A stretch of 64,000 bases of DNA from Daphnia carinata (taxonomy: Eukaryota; Arthropoda; Branchiopoda; Diplostraca; Daphniidae), in NCBI RefSeq assembly GCF_022539665.2, contig NC_081333.1, positions 6,756,971 to 6,820,970 on the forward strand. The letters run 5' to 3'. Position 1 is the first letter of the stretch. Each line of letters opens with the position of its first letter. The notes under the pieces are model-generated. The model was not told where the DNA came from. It worked only from the letters and a program-made list of their open reading frames with translations, and did not search any database. Of this stretch, positions 35,377-48,500 are shown piece by piece. Position numbers and translations under genes: made by a program.

Positions 35377-35639
35377 GATTTAACGAGTGAGTAAACTTAT
35401 TGTCTGGTTGCATTTCTCAGGTTTTCCTACATATTCTTCATAAAATAGCTTAGTTCTCAGATGATTGTATTATGTTTATTCAAATTTGGAATTTACTTTA
35501 CTTTTTTTGTTACATTTTTTTCTGTAATCATGTGTACTTCTTATGTAGCCTACAAATGAATGTTGTTGAGGGAATCCATGAAATGTTTTTTTTCTCACTT
35601 CAATTTGCCTCTGGTACTTTATATTATGTAACTAACAGA

Positions 35640-36386
35640 CAGTGATCGGCCGAATCAATTTAAAATCGGATTGGAATCAAATCCGAATAGAATAACGCTT
35701 CCATTATTTTCAAGAATAAAAAATCAGAATAGATCAAGATTTTTGGTTCAGAATAAGAATCAAGAATAAGAATCGATGAAAGTGAACCAGAATCAAAAAT
35801 CAGAATCAAAAATCAGAACAAAAAATCAGAATCCAGAGTTCTTGGTTACTAAGGTATAAACTATTTAAGTTAATCATCTGTGTAAAATTGTGTTTAGTAT
35901 GAGTAATTATATGACAGAAATTGAAACGAAAGCTTAATTTTCTTAATTAGCATTAGCTTTTAGCAAAGGCAAAGTTTGAAAAAAGGTAATGTAAAAAAAA
36001 TAAAAGAGAACATATGGAAACGAAATCGGGTCTCCCACATTACAAATAGATGTTCTTCCACAGGACCATTATTTCATTAAGAAACTGTAAATTGGTCATC
36101 ATATCAAAAAATTGTCACGTTGTTCAGAGTACAAACTTAGCGCGTTTGAAAATATAATTCGTCTGCTATTAAACAGAGTAAACAGACCGCTCTGTGACGT
36201 AGCCCACATTATTATGAAACGTTTCCATGGCTGCAAAAATAACTAATAAAAATAATTGATTTGAATCAATTTTGTTAAAAAATCATAGAATCAGAATACA
36301 AAATCAAACCAAATTTTGGGGAAAATAAAAAATCGTACGAATCAAGGATAATTGATTGGAATCAACATTGATTCGGGCCATCACTG
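35640..36386. mobile_element. hAT-type non-autonomous element, 747 bp
   Basis: Starts CAGTGATCGGCCGAATCAAT and ends, reversed, CAGTGATGGCCCGAATCAAT. Exact 8-bp TSD CTAACAGA at 35632-35639 and 36387-36394. The inner left part is an AATCAGAA-type short repeat array. No transposase frame. Confidence 0.9.
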
Positions 36387-36394
36387 CTAACAGA

Positions 36395-38484
36395 TATATT
36401 GTATGATTTCCGTCACTATATTGGAAGGTGCTAGCGCGATAGTAGTAACAATTTACACTGATGTCTATGAAAACACATTAGTGATTAGTCAAATCATATT
36501 TATACAATAAAAAACTATTTAGGAAAGATAAAAACACCGTATTGCGTAAATATAAATGAAACTAAATTTAACAAATAATAAATCTGCGGTTACGCGAACA
36601 AGAGATGGCGTTGACATTCGGTAACTGCGATGCTCAACAATATGTTCACGGCCTTTTCAAACCAGTACGATGCTAGGCGAAGGAAGGAACGAAGCCTCAA
36701 AATATTTGCAATGACGGCAAGGCCTTGATTTACCCTAAGCTTTTGGTGAAAGAATCGGAAATGATATAAATTAGCACCATCATGACAGAACAAACAAAAC
36801 ACGGTATCCTTCCGTCGCGACGGAAGAGACCAGGTTGAAGGTTGCGATTGCCGTGAGCACCTGCCATCTGCTGAACAAAAATATAATGAAAAACGAAACT
36901 ATTTGCAGTAATCTTAGTCATCTCTAGAATCCCCCGTTTGAGTCAACAGACAGAATCCTATCGGGAAATAACTCTTCAAATACTCTTTTAAAGGAAAGCG
37001 CCGTCGTCGTCGTTCCTGTAGCATTAGTGTTCCATTTCACATTCAAAAGGCGATTCAGTTGTAATGTATCTCTCAGATTCCATAATGTGCCGGGCTATGG
37101 TTGGCCGGTTGAGTTTCAAGCATTTGTTGCTTATTAATTCTTGTTGAACTTTATCAGTTTGTGTCTTGCCACAGCTATGTTGAAACGTGGAACCCTGGGA
37201 GAAGGGCAGAGAAACACAGTCAGCATACTTTTCGGTTTGCTTAGGTGGCCGTTCGTGATAGGCTGGGGAGGTGGGTTTCGAATCACGGGACTTGGACGTT
37301 CATTGGTAGAACGAAGCGAACGATAAATTGCCCACCGGGTCGAAAACATGGAGAAAAGGAGAAGAAAAAAAATCCAGTTCTGTAAACACAATTGGTTCTC
37401 TGATAATTCTAAAGGAAAACAAGTAAACAACCCAACAAGAAGCCAAGGAGAAGAAAACGCTGAAAAGGGAAAATACAGATCGTCGATGTTAGGTTGTAGA
37501 AAAAAAAAAAGAAAGGAAGTGGGAAAGAAAGGAAGAAAACAAACTCGAAGTTGTCTTCTAACGGTACATTTCAGCTGTTAGCTGGCGGCAGTGAAGCCTC
37601 CGTGGCAAAAGAGAGAAAGAAAGATACAGGAAAACTTATAGAGTAGCAGACAGTGACACGGAGCCACACGGGAGAGGCAGATCGGGAAAGCAAAGAGAGA
37701 GGGAAGAAACTCTTATCGCAATCGAGCAGACATTTTTGTTGTCGCTCTCCCTTGTTGGCTGTTTCCCCTCTACCAATACCGTGTGTGTAGTAGCATTGGA
37801 ATCGGCGGGACACGTTGGCAAACAGTTGCGGTCCAACATTCTACAGCGGCCACAGTGCCAGGAGAGAAGGCAGGAGACGGACCATACCAGACGTACAGAA
37901 AGAAAGGATAACAAGTGTCAATTTGCCATTCGAGCAGATCCTCTGCACTTTATATTTCAGGCTTCACGTACACCGTATGTTTTTAGTTCATTTTTTTATG
38001 TTTTTTTTTTTTTTTTTTTTTTTTTTTTCGTGTGGTTTTATTTGTGTGGTTTTATTTTCCTTGGATCTTGGACACGTCAGTCGACAAGTGCGTTATTGCA
38101 TTGCTGTTCAGCTTTTATTGTTTATTTTATTTTTATTTTTTTTTTTTTCGTGGTGATAGCGACCACAGCCTTTCTCTCACTCGCTCAGCTGCTCTGGAGC
38201 TAGTACAACTCTGACGTGCGATCGATATAATATAGTGAGAAAAACACTTTGGTACGTAGCACCACCGAAAAAAAAGTAAGGCATTAGACGATTCGTTTTC
38301 TTTTTCTTTTATCCTTCAGAAAAATGGAGACGCAGTTAATTAGTACGTTGTTTTTACAAGCATTCAAACATCTTGTATTAGAGTTAATTTTTGTTGACAT
38401 GCTTTGTTGTTTTTTCTGTTTAAACGATTTTTTTTTGTCATATCTTTTGGCCTTGTCCGACAAACAGCTCGCCGCAAGACAATC
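36395..38484. other. No coding gene recognised; upstream region of the membrane-protein gene
   Basis: Minus frames at 36590-36921 have no family features. A run of 31 T from about 37998, with another T-rich tract at 38140, stands out. The stretch just before 38485 (…aaacag|ctcgccgcaag) could be a 5' UTR exon with an AG acceptor at 38466. Confidence 0.4.
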
Positions 38485-39229
38485 ATGTCGGATCCCACCA
38501 CAGCTGAGGAAGCTGCTGCCAAAGCCGCTCTCGACAGTGCCCAATCGAGTTTCTTCCTCTCGTCCAAATTGATTTTTCTGCTGGCTCTCATGGTTCCGGT
38601 AGCCTTGCTAGGTAATCCACATCTTGACAAGACCTGTATACACCATAGGCTCCTGCAATGGGAGATACAACGAATAAAGCCAGAAAATGCCTGTAGATAC
38701 AGTAGAGGGATGTATGGGCTTTATAAGAAGAGTGACAAAATGCCACTCTATCTTTTTTAGCTATACAAGACCAAGTATATACTGTATAACGAGATACCGT
38801 CCATCCGTTTGGGCTCCGGCCGTTTAATTACGTTGTGTCCAGATGCCAGCTATTTATTTTGACTCTTTTTTTTTCTCTCTATGTTTTTTTTTATCTAATC
38901 GAAACGCAATTAACCCGTTATGACGTCAGCGCCTTCCCAAAAGATTAGGTAGAACCCATGTTTGGTTTGCGTTTTTTCTTATAGCAATTTGACTAGGATA
39001 ATCGAGATAGAAGAAATCGATTTAAACCTTTAGTGTTCTTCATTCGTTTGATTTTTCGTTTCTTTCAAATTAATTGATTTTTATTTTTTTGCAATGGCAC
39101 CGATATCGGTTGATTGCCATCGGATCAGGTCTATTCGCCCGGAAATTGTTAATGTCGGAGAAGGAGAAGGAAATGCGGCGACTGGAGAAGAAGAAAGCCA
39201 AAGAGGCAAAGTCATCTAAAAAGAAGTGA
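38485..39229 (+). CDS. Small single-pass membrane protein, 75 residues
   Basis: Exons 38485-38611 and 39129-39229 join in phase (G|GT) across a 517-nt GT-AG intron. The N terminus (MSDPTTAEEAAAKAALDSAQ) is Ala-rich. One transmembrane helix spans about residues 29-45 (LIFLLALMVPVALLG). The C-terminal tail is strongly charged and Lys-rich (EKEKEMRRLEKKKAKEAK) and likely cytosolic and helical. The size and plan resemble small integral membrane (SMIM-like) proteins of the ER or mitochondria, but I cannot assign a family. A 5' non-coding exon is possible. Confidence 0.65.
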
Positions 39230-39432
39230 ATGGCCGTCACACGAACCCAGTAACCGGAGAGGGGAAAACGAGGAATGATAAGAAGAAATATACAAGAACT
39301 AGAACTCCAAGCAAGCCAAGCACTAGGGACTTAACCCCCCTTGGCGGGGGGAGGCGTCCACTCTTCATTCCTCTCATCTTTTGTCCGATCTACCACCATC
39401 TCAGAAATAACAAACCAACATCGTCAGCTGAT

Positions 39433-39438
39433 AATAAA
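39433..39438 (+). terminator. Polyadenylation signal of the small membrane-protein gene
   Basis: AATAAA about 205 bases after the stop codon at 39229, first canonical hexamer downstream. Confidence 0.45.
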
Positions 39439-39439
39439 A

Positions 39440-42400
39440 AACACACTCTCATAGAGAAAAAAAAATCAAATGGGAAATGAGTCTTCCGTTTGACGGTCGT
39501 CCACTTATAATAAAGGCGAGCGATCTGCTCTCGATGATGGCTGAACAATACCTTCATTGTGTTTTCTTCTTTTTTTTTCATGGTATATTGTCCACTGGTA
39601 GGAAAAGTTTATCTTGTATCACAAATCTAGATTGGTTTATTTATTTAGCCACTAGCATCTTTTCCGTTTTCGTTGCCTGGGTAACATCAGTTGCCGATAA
39701 AAACCGCCGAAAAAAAAACAAGTAAAAAAAGAAACTAGACTAACTAAGCTCGATAGCAGTGTTGCCTAATCAGCATTGACACTATGGGTGAAATGGGAGT
39801 AGCCTTTTTCTGTGATACGTGCATTGAGTTTGCAGAGACATTCCCGAACTTTCGAAACTCTTCTAGGCTACAACGCCTCGCAATATTTTTAACTTGTAAA
39901 CCCGTTACTCTCCTTTATGTGGCAATTTCCTTTTTTCACTTTTTCTTTGCCGCGGGGAGGTAAGTTTAATCTCCGTTCAAACGCTAGTGACATGTTCCTC
40001 CCATCAACCGCACTCTTATCCAGTTAGTTAGTATTCTGATTGGGCGTTGAGTAAAAGTCGAAAGTCTCTTTACTTTCTCCGGCTGTCTTGTTTCATTCTC
40101 TTTTTTCCCTTTCATCCGTCTTATGTATTTCCTTTTCCTTCTTCAATTGGATTGTCATCGTTGCGCAAAAATGTTCGCACACGTCCATTTGAAAGTGCGA
40201 AAACGAGTTAAAACTTCCTTTCAAATTCACCGACCGATTTGACGGAAAGGACCCCTCTGGCCCTTCCCTCAAATAAAATAAAATCCACTTTGCTACATGG
40301 CTGGACATGGATCTTTTACTTGCGAAAAAAAGTATTCAGATAACACAGAAGATGATCGTTTATTATTATTTTTTTTTTCGTTGAATCTTTCCGCTATTTT
40401 ACAATTCTTCTTTAAAGGCTTATTCGCTACATCTGAGTTCAAGAGAGTAAGATCTACTCCTTCGTAATGTGATGTTCAGCCGAGAGTATTGAACTGGGAG
40501 GAAGGCTTAATTGCATTACCATCAAACAAACCAACTCGTGAATAACTAGCCGTGTTCAGCATTTTTGCACAGGAGACGGAGCCGTTGCTTTGTTAGTTTG
40601 AAGGACGGAAACGAGCTCGCTGTTGCTTACGGCTAAATCACCAACACATCCGCTAGGCAAAGGAGCAATTCGAAATTAATAGACCATGTATGGCGTAAGC
40701 TTGTCCGTTTGAAAGAAGGCAAATACTGCGTTCGTTTTCATTCGTTGATTTAGCGATGTGTTTTTGCCGCTATATTTATTCGTATCTTTATGGTTATGCA
40801 TTTTTCTCCGCTGAGCATAAAATTTCTTTTGACTGTATGCAAATTGTAGCGCATAAAAGCCTTTGCCTCGTAACGTGAATTTGATGAATACTCAATATGA
40901 GGTGGCACGGATCACTAATCCGTTCCATCACCTATTCATTGGCTTCGACGAATACATAAAAAAAAAGCATTCATTATCTAATGTTCGTCAATTTTATCTG
41001 TCTTAATCGTAGGCTAGCCAACATTTAGCGAGAACAAACGACAACAAAAGAAAATGTGGGACGAGAGTTATAGGGATCATCGAGTCAGCAGTAGTGATAA
41101 CACGAAACTCAGCAACTATCGGTGCTAAAAAAGATTCTGCAACCGCAGATCCGTGCTCCGTACACACACATCTGGTATTACAGATTGCTATACTCGTGCC
41201 ATCTTAAATTAATTCCGCGCCGATTGCACTTCCGCTCGTTTTGCACATCATGCATCTTGTAATATATTTTATCGTTATCTTTTGCTATTGTACGTGTTTC
41301 TTTTTGCTTGTTAGTTGCTTGGTATTAGCGCTTGTGCTGCTCATTTTCATGCACTGCATCCTAATGTATTAGCGCATAAATCGCCGCCGGCTACCAATTC
41401 ATTGCTTCGTCCGCTTCGTCTTGTTGATAGTGTTATAGAAACATTTATGCACGTAGAACCTATCGCCGTGAATATTCGTATTATTGAGCTTAGCGTCGAT
41501 TTAATGGCCCGATGACGGCGAGGAATAAATGCGTGCGTCTCGCTGAAGCAGCTAAAGAGATACAGATCGCAAAGAACTGGGGCTTGATACGCTATATAAT
41601 AATGAGAAGGATCCAATCCTATTGAGGGAGCGTATCGTGTGCCGAGCAGCAGCTGCGAAACGGAGAAAAATGGAAGGCAACATTATCTAGCCTTTTGTTC
41701 GGTTGGCAATTCCATTGGTCTCAATCAAGACAGACAAGCCGAGCAGGAGGAGCTTTTAGCTTCTCTGTGTGATATACGTGTTCAGCTCTCTCACGCAGAA
41801 ACGATTCAGCGCCAAAAGTCGTTCAGAAACGAGCGAGTGAAACGGCGTCAAAGAAAAAGACGTAATAGGCTGTACTGTGGCACGGGTATAGAGTTGTACA
41901 TTGTTCTAGTGTCTATTATACGTGTGCTATATCTGTATCTATTGCAGCGGTGCAACAACAACCGAGTGCCTGCGCACGCTATTTATTGAAACTCCCGTGG
42001 GGTTAAGAGACAATGAAGTAGACGAAGAAGGAAAGACCATGTCCATGGATTCTCTAGCACTTGCAATGCCATGTTAGACCGTCATCGAAAACCAAAGACG
42101 TGTTAAGTTAAACACACGTGGCAACTCAGTCTAACAGTAATGAGCAGAGACTATAAATACTGAACAATTTTTGATTGGTATTGATTTGGTATTGAATAAT
42201 TTTTGTGCTCTCCGGGAACAGACATTATGCCTGAACTTCATAATGCGCAAAGTCAGACGATTTTCTTGTATAAGATTTCCGTAGATACGAGAAGATTAAA
42301 ACACGGCAACGGCTATATTTACCGCTTTTGTGGTTATTTTAAACACCACATTTAGGCTGACGTATGCGAATGGAGATTATTCTTTAATATTGCGACAGAC

Positions 42401-42587
42401 AATACAAAGAGGAGGAAAAATATATGAATGAACGTATCAATTTCGTATATAGTCCCTATTCAAACACGGATATTGAAAAGTTAGGCATCGTCATTTCCGC
42501 TACACCGACTGCAAATTTGTTTGCGTAACATTCAAATGTACGGTTTACGAACGTTTATGATGCAATGTATGATGAATGCCTTCAATT
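39440..42587. other. Intergenic, no gene recognised
   Basis: AT-rich, with only short frames. The frame at 41639-41989 has a basic stretch (RNERVKRRQRKRRNR) but no partner exons or domain. The sequence near 42590 is the 3' UTR of the HECT ligase; TTTAAT at about 42382 could be its variant polyadenylation signal. Confidence 0.4.
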
Positions 42588-45500
42588 TCACTCCAAACCG
42601 AATCCTTCAGCGTTTGATAAAGCGATGAAGAGCTTCTGTTGGAGTGTTTCCTTGTCAGGATAATCAGGTAAAACGAGCTGATTAAAGCATGTGTGCGCTG
42701 AAGGTAAGAAGGCGGGTCGATCCCGTAGTCGAGTGATTTTGAAACTCTGAAAAACATTTAAGATATTTAATACGAATATGTAATAAATCGAGCTTATGTA
42801 ACACGATTGAGTGTTTAATTACTTAACGGGGAAGTTTACGAATGCTACCAAGAATTGTTACATGGCTGACATGGTGTGAAATGTGTTAAAGCTCAACTTT
42901 AATATGAGATTTCCTTTGGCTTTTTTCTTGTTTTAAATATTGAGAATAAATTGGAACATTTTTTAAGCTATTATACTCTAGGGATTCTTACCATTTCTGC
43001 CATGCCACCTACTGGAACTCGGTCTGTTCCCGTAACGAAGCGTAAAAATCGTTTCTGCATTTCGGGCGACAATTCGAAGAGCACGTCCCAAAAGTCTCTA
43101 ATTAATCGGGCGGTCGGGTGTTAACAGAAAAATCATTGCAGACGCAAAGTTTTCCCAATGCCATGAACAACAAAGGAATTTCAAACAGGAACGAGGATCA
43201 GTTTCCACTTGTTGCAAGTTCAACTACATGATTTAACTTCTTTACTACTTTAACTCTTCAGTATTTTCCATAATATCTAGTACTTGATCTACAAGCTGAA
43301 CATAATATCTATACTGTATATATAACGCCATCAAATGTTACGATGTTTGTCTCTACAGTTTAGAATCGAAGCTGTACGTGACTCTTCGCTAGGGAACTCG
43401 TCAAGTTTTTTGCGCTCTACATGTAGGCCGATTTACATACAAGAAGTGATTCCTATTTGACTCGATGGACCGTACAAACGTAGTGAAATGACGTCTAGTC
43501 AAGCAAAATATATATACTTGATGACGCGGTCTCCCGCTTTGTAGCCGTCGTATTCCGTGTTCTTCTGCAACTCGCGCAGATCCAGTTTTGGCGAACCGCA
43601 AACGAGAATTTCCACCTCTTCCGGACGGAGCATCTGAGACGATATCAATTGGAGAATCGTGATTCTCGAAAATAAGTGAATAAGTTACGATGAGAGCATT
43701 GGAGGCACAGACGGAATGGAATCCGAGATAGAAGGCGCGAAATTTTTCGTAGATGCCCTTGTTGAGGATCCAATCAAGGTAAAGCCGGACAAATTCATTG
43801 CGGTTGGCGTTGGTAACAGGCACACGGTGAGCGTTTTCCAACAATGGCACCGTCACAACCTCGTTATATTCACCAAAAGATACCTTTAAATCAAAAAGCA
43901 TAATTATCGTCAACTTATGCTACCTTCTTTATGTTGCTATATGTAACTATACCTGGAACGTGAGCCCCATATCTTCCTCGACGTTGCCCTCGTAGGCCAG
44001 CAACTCTTTCAGTCCGAAGACGACCTCCTGCGTGATTAGCAGCGCAAGCAAAACAAAGAGGGAGAAGGTAATAACATGGATTCTGTTCATGGAATACTAC
44101 GCAATTCGTTGCTGCTGGTTACTTGCTATTCACGAATATAAACAACAGATGATTGTGGTGTCCACATTAGCATAGATACCTTCGTTACCCACACACTTTG
44201 ACAAGTTACGTATAAATACAGGTGTAGTATAACTAAAACCAAAGCACTTTCTATACTACTATGTAAGCATTAAAGCATAGCTGAAACTGAAGGGGATGAA
44301 GGACACGTTGAAGTATGTCAGTATGAGAAGAGGTAGCAACATCGCTGGTAACCTATGCTTCTAATGATACACGTTTTCTACTACAAATGTATGAATATGG
44401 ATGGCCCTCCAGCGCATGACGAATGCTTCTCAAGTGTTCTCACAGAAATTAAAAGGCTGAGACGGCCCTTGTCAAGTTACTCAAGGTTAGCGCACCACAT
44501 ACATACTATTTGTCTTATTAAGCAAGCCACGCATGACACAGCAGCAAGAATCAAACATGGTAGAAAGGGTCACTGTAGCTATACCAATATAGTTTATATA
44601 AGCCTATGTATATATATACGTACGGGCATAAACTGAGCTAAGTCGTCCAAATTAAAGTTGCGCACTACACCAACTCGGGCGCTGTGATTGGCAGGCACGA
44701 CTGGTGGCGACAGCAATTTGCGGTAGCAGATAGACGGGAAATGTAAATCCAAAATGATGCTAAGCTCATAGACAAACAAAACAAAATGCATATTTAACAA
44801 CAGCTTAGCTGTAGCCGTCCAGTATACAAGGTGTTGGGTTTCACAGTTTTTATGGATGTAAGGCCACCAAAGTCTTGTGTATGTGTACCCAGAGGCATAT
44901 CGCTGACAGAAGGTAATGCCTTATAATATAAGAGTTCGGTTTTTTTTTTGCGGGATAAATACTAAGGATGTACGGTGCGGGACATTGCGTGTCTTGGTAC
45001 CGTTACAGTCATTGTGTATGTACCATCCGCGTTTAAAAGAAACCGACTGAATAACATGTCCGTCGCAAGGGCGGAGCTACAGACGTGGCAAGGCCGTTAT
45101 ATAAGCTTATAAGAAGAAAAAAAGAGAAGGCTCCAGAGAATGGATGGAGCGGACGAAGAAAAAAAATACTATAACAACAACGGCGAATCGACATTTGTGC
45201 CAAAAGTAAACAAAAAGAAGGATGGAGTGCAACACGACAGAATGAAAGAGAACGTGGCTCCTTGGTTACGTGGCAAAAAGGAATAAGTGAAAAAAAAGGA
45301 AACTTAGGAAAAAAAGGCAAACTACGGTATAAAAAGAACAGGACAATGGATGTCCATTGCTGATTCTTTTCTTTTGAAATAGAATAAGTAAGATGTAGTA
45401 GTCTCAGTTAAATGCATCGGGTCATGTAATTGGCTTTTCATTTATCAACCAAGTCCCAGAATTATACAAATCAGGATGTTGGGCAGTAACAAACATTATG

Positions 45501-48500
45501 TTCCAATAAAAGAAGCCATGCAAAGTGATGTTTAGAAAGCTTTTCAAATCACTAACCTGTTGTAAACAGCTAGGCCCATGAGAACTCCGATGCTGCAAGT
45601 GTATCGTGTCCGCATGTTTCACGAAGTCATCAGTTAAGTCCAGCCGCGCGAGCAATTTCATGAAATTATATTAAATAATATCAGTTCGCTTATTGATAGC
45701 TCTTTCAAATTCAGAGTAAGGCAAAAGCACGGGTATGAATTTCGGCATAAAACACTTACAGATTGTACTCTTTCAGGTTGGTTTCCGTCGACGTGCTGAA
45801 CCAATAACAGCGAGCGTTCGGGTAGTAGATGAACATGCCGTAGTCGGGCTATCATTTTGGATTGAAGAGGATAACATGTAGAAGAGGTAAAACAACAACA
45901 AAACACTGTTCATTCAAAACTAGTGAAAGGCATTTAAACGGTAAAGGTTTATTAATGCACGATATGAAAAGGGACGAAAATTCTGTTTAAAGAGATACAC
46001 CAATCGCTTTGGTCTGTTCAGAGTACACTCTCTACATATCTACGCTGAGTGGATAATTTTCGCAAGATCTTTGCTTTTGGAAAAAACAGGCAGATGTTTA
46101 GCTAAAGTACAAACGCATAATAAGCTGCTTTTGTTTTTCGAGGTAACCGTGTACCGTGTTTTCAAACTCTCCCCCCCCCCCCTTGTTCAGTGAAGGCTAA
46201 CCTTTCGTATTCCCTTTTATTTTATGCGCTAATGTACTGCAAACTGTTGAACAAACATTCGTGCTTTTCTTACGTCCTATTCTCTTTTACTTTTTAAAAT
46301 AAAAAATATATGGATATGGCAAAAAGTACGTGACGCTAGAATAGTATCGTAGGTTATAAAGTTTGAATACTTAGAATCAGAACCTATTCACCTTTTTACT
46401 CCGTGGCTATCCTATAACCTACTATTGTGTTTCAACGTTAAAAATAAAGTAGTTTATCTAACCGGCATAAGAAACAAATACTTGTGACGCATACAAAACA
46501 AGGGGGAAGTTTTTCACACTGACGTTTAACATCGGCCTTCCGTGCACATTTAGATCGACTGTTCATACCTGAAAGATTTCTCGGATGAGAAGTTGAAACC
46601 ACTCCTTGGTCAATCCACCCATGTCCTAAAAAACAGCAGGTTAACTCATTTAATTCAATTGAAGTGGAACAAAAACATTAGCTATGGAAAGCCATATCTT
46701 TTGGAACTGAAAAACAAGTTACCAGTCCAGGCTCACCGACGAAGGACACTCGCAACTTCTTCTTCAGATCCCGCTGTTTGATCGATATCTACGTAATCCA
46801 AAAGAAAAAGAAAGTATAGTCTGTCGTGTTCACTTTACTGCGTACAATGTAGATCCCCAAACTACTGACCGCTTTACTCCGCACAAGTCTTTCGGATTAT
46901 ACACCTACGCACATGTGTCAATCATTCTTGATGGTCCAGGATAGACGCAGCGCAACAAGCTGAATGGTTTCATTTCACACGTAAACTAGCATTTGATTTC
47001 CCTGCATTTGTGTAAGATTTGGGCGTTTTCGTTGCTGTGCCAAGTCTTAATTGGTGTCTGTTCAACAGCTGCTAGCACCATGATAGTACACACGAATCTA
47101 TCTACGTATAAACAAAGGCTATGTACAAGGCGAAACGGACGGGGGGATGAGGAGAGTCTTGAAGACAATAATATATCCTACGATTCATCATGCTGTCTCA
47201 TTGATGGGCTACTGGATTATTTGCTTGTCCCAGTGTACATTGCAGGAGCATTATATAATATCTACGCGTTCCAGACATATGCACACACACGCAGCCTCAG
47301 TCTCCAAGGGATCAGCGAAAAGTATCGACCGAACAACGTCTAGCATGTGTTACTGCAATCAGTAAATGAAAATGCCAAAACGGGCGCTTTTTAAATAGGA
47401 TTTATCGGGTTATTTCGAACTATAATCTCACAGGCATCGATGACGAATGATGATACACTGATCTCTGTTGGCGCTAGATTATTGGTGATCAAGTTCCCCT
47501 TCATCCCCAATGTCAAACAAACATCCGTGTTTTTTTCTTTTAACCCCCAAAAATAATTCATAGTTTTTGTACGGTTGTGTTGTTTCAACTTAATATACGT
47601 ACCTCGTTGAGAGAGTCGAGGACCAAATAGGAGCGCCGGACGTGAATGTTGAGGAAGAAGAGCTCCAACCTGGGCGGCTGATTTCGCGACATTTTCGAGA
47701 CGAGAGAGCGCCTGGCCGTCAGTATCATCTGCTGCTCTGAATCCTATGAAAAAGAGGCAAACACTTTGTGAATTATGCCGAGGCGTTAACCATAACTGTT
47801 CAAATTATTACTTTTGTTAGGATGAAACGTTTCGCTGCAATGCTCAAGATGAACGGATACTGACAATAAGAGAATTGACCAGGCTGGTCTGGACTTTGCC
47901 ATGTCAGGTACTCTTTCATAAGGTCGATATGGTCCAGTGTGCTGTTGTAGAACTCGGTGTAGGAAATCAACGGTGCTGTACTGCTGGTGTTGTTATTGCT
48001 TGCGTCTGTTTCAAGGCGAACGAGATTCCCTTTATTAGCGCGAGTCCCATTTGTGAAAAACTGTCTTAAATGTCTAATTCATCTCTTCATTATATTGTCG
48101 TTTTTGGGGAAAAAAAGAATTTTAAGAAATGCGTCACCAAGAACATTGATGGTTGCTCTATCATTCAAAGGAGCGAATGACGAGACATTTTAAGGAATTC
48201 GCTGTCTGCGCATAAGAAATAAAAATTTAAGAAAAGCCAACTCTAGACAGACAGCGGCACGGGAAGCTTGACATGTACAATAGCAGCTGCGCATCGATTA
48301 TTCAACATGAGCAGCTCGGGCAGCAAACAACAAGTCGGAAGTTAAACGCAGTCATGCTTGGTGCTGGATGCAGAGAAAAAGTGCGTAGCGTCAAATATAG
48401 ACGACAGAAACCATCAAGAGAGAAAAGGCGTTGAGAAAACGCAGCCACCATACACAACGGAACGGCATTGATAGAAATTCAGAAGAGGCCAAACAAAAGA

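Noticed and set aside
37998-38160. T-rich tracts as a retrotransposon tail
   Set aside because: No reverse-transcriptase frame, TSD or body was found next to them. Treated as simple sequence.
41639-41989. 116-codon frame with a basic stretch
   Set aside because: Only low-complexity Arg/Lys sequence supports it, and no exons connect.
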